From contig CAZOVL010000060.1 of the NCBI GenBank assembly GCA_964583185.1, positions 1-16,403 on the forward strand: a stretch of 16,403 bases of DNA, given 5' to 3'. Positions 15,572-16,403 of the stretch are shown here, one piece after another. The translations under genes and the position numbers were made by a program. Each line of letters begins with the position of its first letter. Position 1 is the first letter of the stretch. This DNA comes from Bacteroides_E sp964583185 (lineage in GTDB: Bacteria; Bacteroidota; Bacteroidia; Bacteroidales; Bacteroidaceae). Below the pieces are notes generated by a model. It was not told the DNA's origin. It did no database searches and worked only from the letters and a program-made list of their open reading frames with translations.

Positions 15572-16126
15572 TCAATATTTTTTCATGTAATCAATCCATT
15601 CTGTATAAGCTTGGACGTATTTTTTTAGAAAAGAGATAGTTCCTTCATTAGCAATAACATCATCTTCAATTGCATTTACTATATTGCCTAAATAGCATTC
15701 GGGCTGTTGCATGGTTGGAACATTTAACACAGTGAGTACTTGTCTTAAATGATGGTTCACACCAAAACCACCAATAGGTCCGGGAGAAACACTGATAATA
15801 CCTGCTGGTTTTTTACCCCAAATGGCCTTTCCTGCAGGTCTGGAACCAATATCTAATGCATTTTTTAATATTGTTGGAATAGATCGATTATGTTCCGGAG
15901 TTATAAAAAGTAATGCATCCATTGATTCAATCTCTTTTTTAAACTCTATGTATTCTTTAGGATAATCAGCATCGTAATCTTGATTGTACAATGGTAGATG
16001 GTCGATTTTTATTATATGAGTTTCATATTTATCAGGTATAAAGTCCAAAACGCAATTGGAAACACATTTTGTAAATGCTCCTGTTCTATTACTTCCTAGT
16101 AAAACTCCTACTTTCATTTTTCCCAT
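15572..16126 (-). CDS. NAD(P)H-dependent FMN reductase-family oxidoreductase
   Basis: The 184-residue product has the flavodoxin-like fold signature of this family. The N-terminal strand and phosphate loop read VGVLLGSNRTGAFTK (about 6-20). The middle block reads TPEHNRSIPTILKNALDIGSRP (about 75-97) and is followed by the flavin-contacting SPGPIGGFG (about 113-121). These are cytosolic FMN-binding proteins that reduce flavins, quinones or azo compounds with NAD(P)H; the substrate is not told by sequence. ATG at 16126 is used; the ATG three codons later (MKVGVLLG, preceded by GGGAAAA) is the more usual family start. It is a single-gene unit with a strong terminator, and it lies between the two 110-bp direct repeats. 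Confidence 0.92.
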   Translation of the reverse strand: MGKMKVGVLLGSNRTGAFTKCVSNCVLDFIPDKYETHIIKIDHLPLYNQDYDADYPKEYIEFKKEIESMDALLFITPEHNRSIPTILKNALDIGSRPAGKAIWGKKPAGIISVSPGPIGGFGVNHHLRQVLTVLNVPTMQQPECYLGNIVNAIEDDVIANEGTISFLKKYVQAYTEWIDYMKKY

Positions 16127-16203
16127 AAAATTAAATTTAAGTCAGTATTATGTGTCTTTATTATTAAAACATTTAGTATCAGTATATGACACAACAAGTT
16201 TAT

Positions 16204-16232
16204 AACGATTCTTTGTAAAACAGAGAACCGTT
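16204..16232 (-). promoter_or_regulatory. Stem-loop upstream of the FMN reductase gene
   Basis: In a minus-strand transcript, AACGGUUCU pairs with AGAAUCGUU over nine positions with one G-U pair, closing an 11-nt loop. It lies 78 bp before the start codon, between the repeat copy 2 and the gene, and has no U-tract. A leader or operator function is possible but there is nothing more to support it. Confidence 0.3.
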
Positions 16233-16279
16233 CCATAAATATAGGAATAAATGAGGATAATAAGAATAGAAAACTATTT

Positions 16280-16346
16280 AAAATAAAGAAGGAGCAACGC
16301 TTTGCTCCAATCTTGTTAACCTTAAATCTAATACTATGAAAAACAC
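16280..16346 (-). ncRNA. Putative ~65-nt small RNA, copy 2
   Basis: Predicted start near 16346-16344 and end after the stem at 16308-16291 plus its U-rich tract (16290-16280). The transcribed core is identical to copy 1, so the two RNAs would be indistinguishable. Because this copy lies upstream of the FMN reductase gene, an attenuating leader is an alternative to a free small RNA. Confidence 0.48.
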
Positions 16347-16350
16347 AGTA

Positions 16351-16381
16351 CAAATATAAGTGTACATTGACACTTATGCAA
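16351..16381 (-). promoter_or_regulatory. Promoter with operator-like dyad, repeat copy 2
   Basis: TTG (16381-16379) and TATATTTG (16358-16351) with a 20-base spacer. The dyad arms ATAAGTGT / ACACTTAT (16356-16363 and 16370-16377) are fully conserved; the only change from copy 1 is in the dyad loop. The base before TTG is C here and T in copy 1, so this -33 element is slightly weaker. Confidence 0.52.
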
Positions 16382-16403
16382 GAGTTTAATATAAAAAGAG
16401 TCG

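Larger units (their letters stand above)
16272..16381 (-). repeat. 110-bp repeat carrying a putative small-RNA unit, copy 2
   Basis: Same sequence as 15331-15440 except C16365 for T15424. It lies 145 bp upstream of the FMN reductase start and points toward that gene on the minus strand, but its internal terminator would stop transcription well before the gene. Confidence 0.92.

Noticed and set aside
16114..16353. 79-codon minus-strand open frame upstream of the FMN reductase
   Set aside because: It runs through the 110-bp repeat, its terminator hairpin and the leader; the hydrophobic product looks like translated AT-rich non-coding DNA.
15331..16381. Insertion-sequence or CRISPR interpretation of the 110-bp repeats
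   Set aside because: No transposase, the repeats are direct rather than terminal inverted, there are only two copies 941 bp apart with a gene between them, and internal promoter/terminator structure explains them better.

Overview
The window looks like chromosomal DNA of an AT-rich member of the Bacteroidota, most likely Bacteroidales. The evidence is a SusC/SusD pair, an ECF sigma factor with a FecR-type anti-sigma factor, DUF3857/transglutaminase-like secreted proteins, lipoproteins with acidic residues after the lipid cysteine, genes mostly without Shine-Dalgarno sequences, and promoter-like TAnnTTTG boxes. I cannot name genus or species from the sequence. Positions 8306-8405 are 100 Ns, so this is a scaffolded draft assembly.

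Region 1 (1-7917, all on the minus strand) is a polysaccharide/glycan utilisation locus. In transcription order it holds an ECF sigma factor, a FecR-like anti-sigma factor, a SusC-type TonB-dependent transporter with an N-terminal STN signalling domain, a SusD-type lipoprotein, a GH18 lipoprotein with an intact DxxDxDxE motif, and the first 51 codons of a lipoprotein that resembles DUF1735 proteins. The STN domain, anti-sigma and sigma form a coherent trans-envelope loop: imported glycan is sensed by SusC, relayed through the anti-sigma factor, and the sigma factor is released to transcribe the locus. GH18 beside a DUF1735-like lipoprotein is the pattern of Bacteroides N-glycan loci, so host or dietary N-glycans are the leading substrate hypothesis.

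Region 2 (7918-9547) holds a long intergenic stretch with the assembly gap, whose two edges are the same 55 bp, then a flavin-binding split-barrel (pyridoxamine-phosphate-oxidase/Nim-like) gene on the minus strand, then a GC-richer palindromic cluster built from three copies of one 12-mer. The cluster can fold in mutually exclusive ways and is bracketed by near-identical 17-18 nt direct repeats.

Region 3 (9548-13600, minus) is a two-gene operon of exported DUF3857 proteins. The first has an intact Cys-His-Asp transglutaminase-like triad. The second has the same general build but has lost the triad. A strong hairpin terminator follows.

Region 4 (13838-16403) contains a fused MsrB-MsrA methionine sulfoxide reductase (minus), a small two-helix membrane protein (plus) with its own promoter and terminator, and an NAD(P)H-dependent FMN reductase (minus) with a terminator. 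The FMN reductase lies between two direct copies of a 110-bp sequence that differ at one base. Read on the minus strand, each copy contains a Bacteroidota-type promoter, an operator-like dyad in the promoter spacer, a predicted RNA of about 65 nt, and an intrinsic terminator. This apparent multi-copy small-RNA unit is the most interesting unexplained structure in the window.
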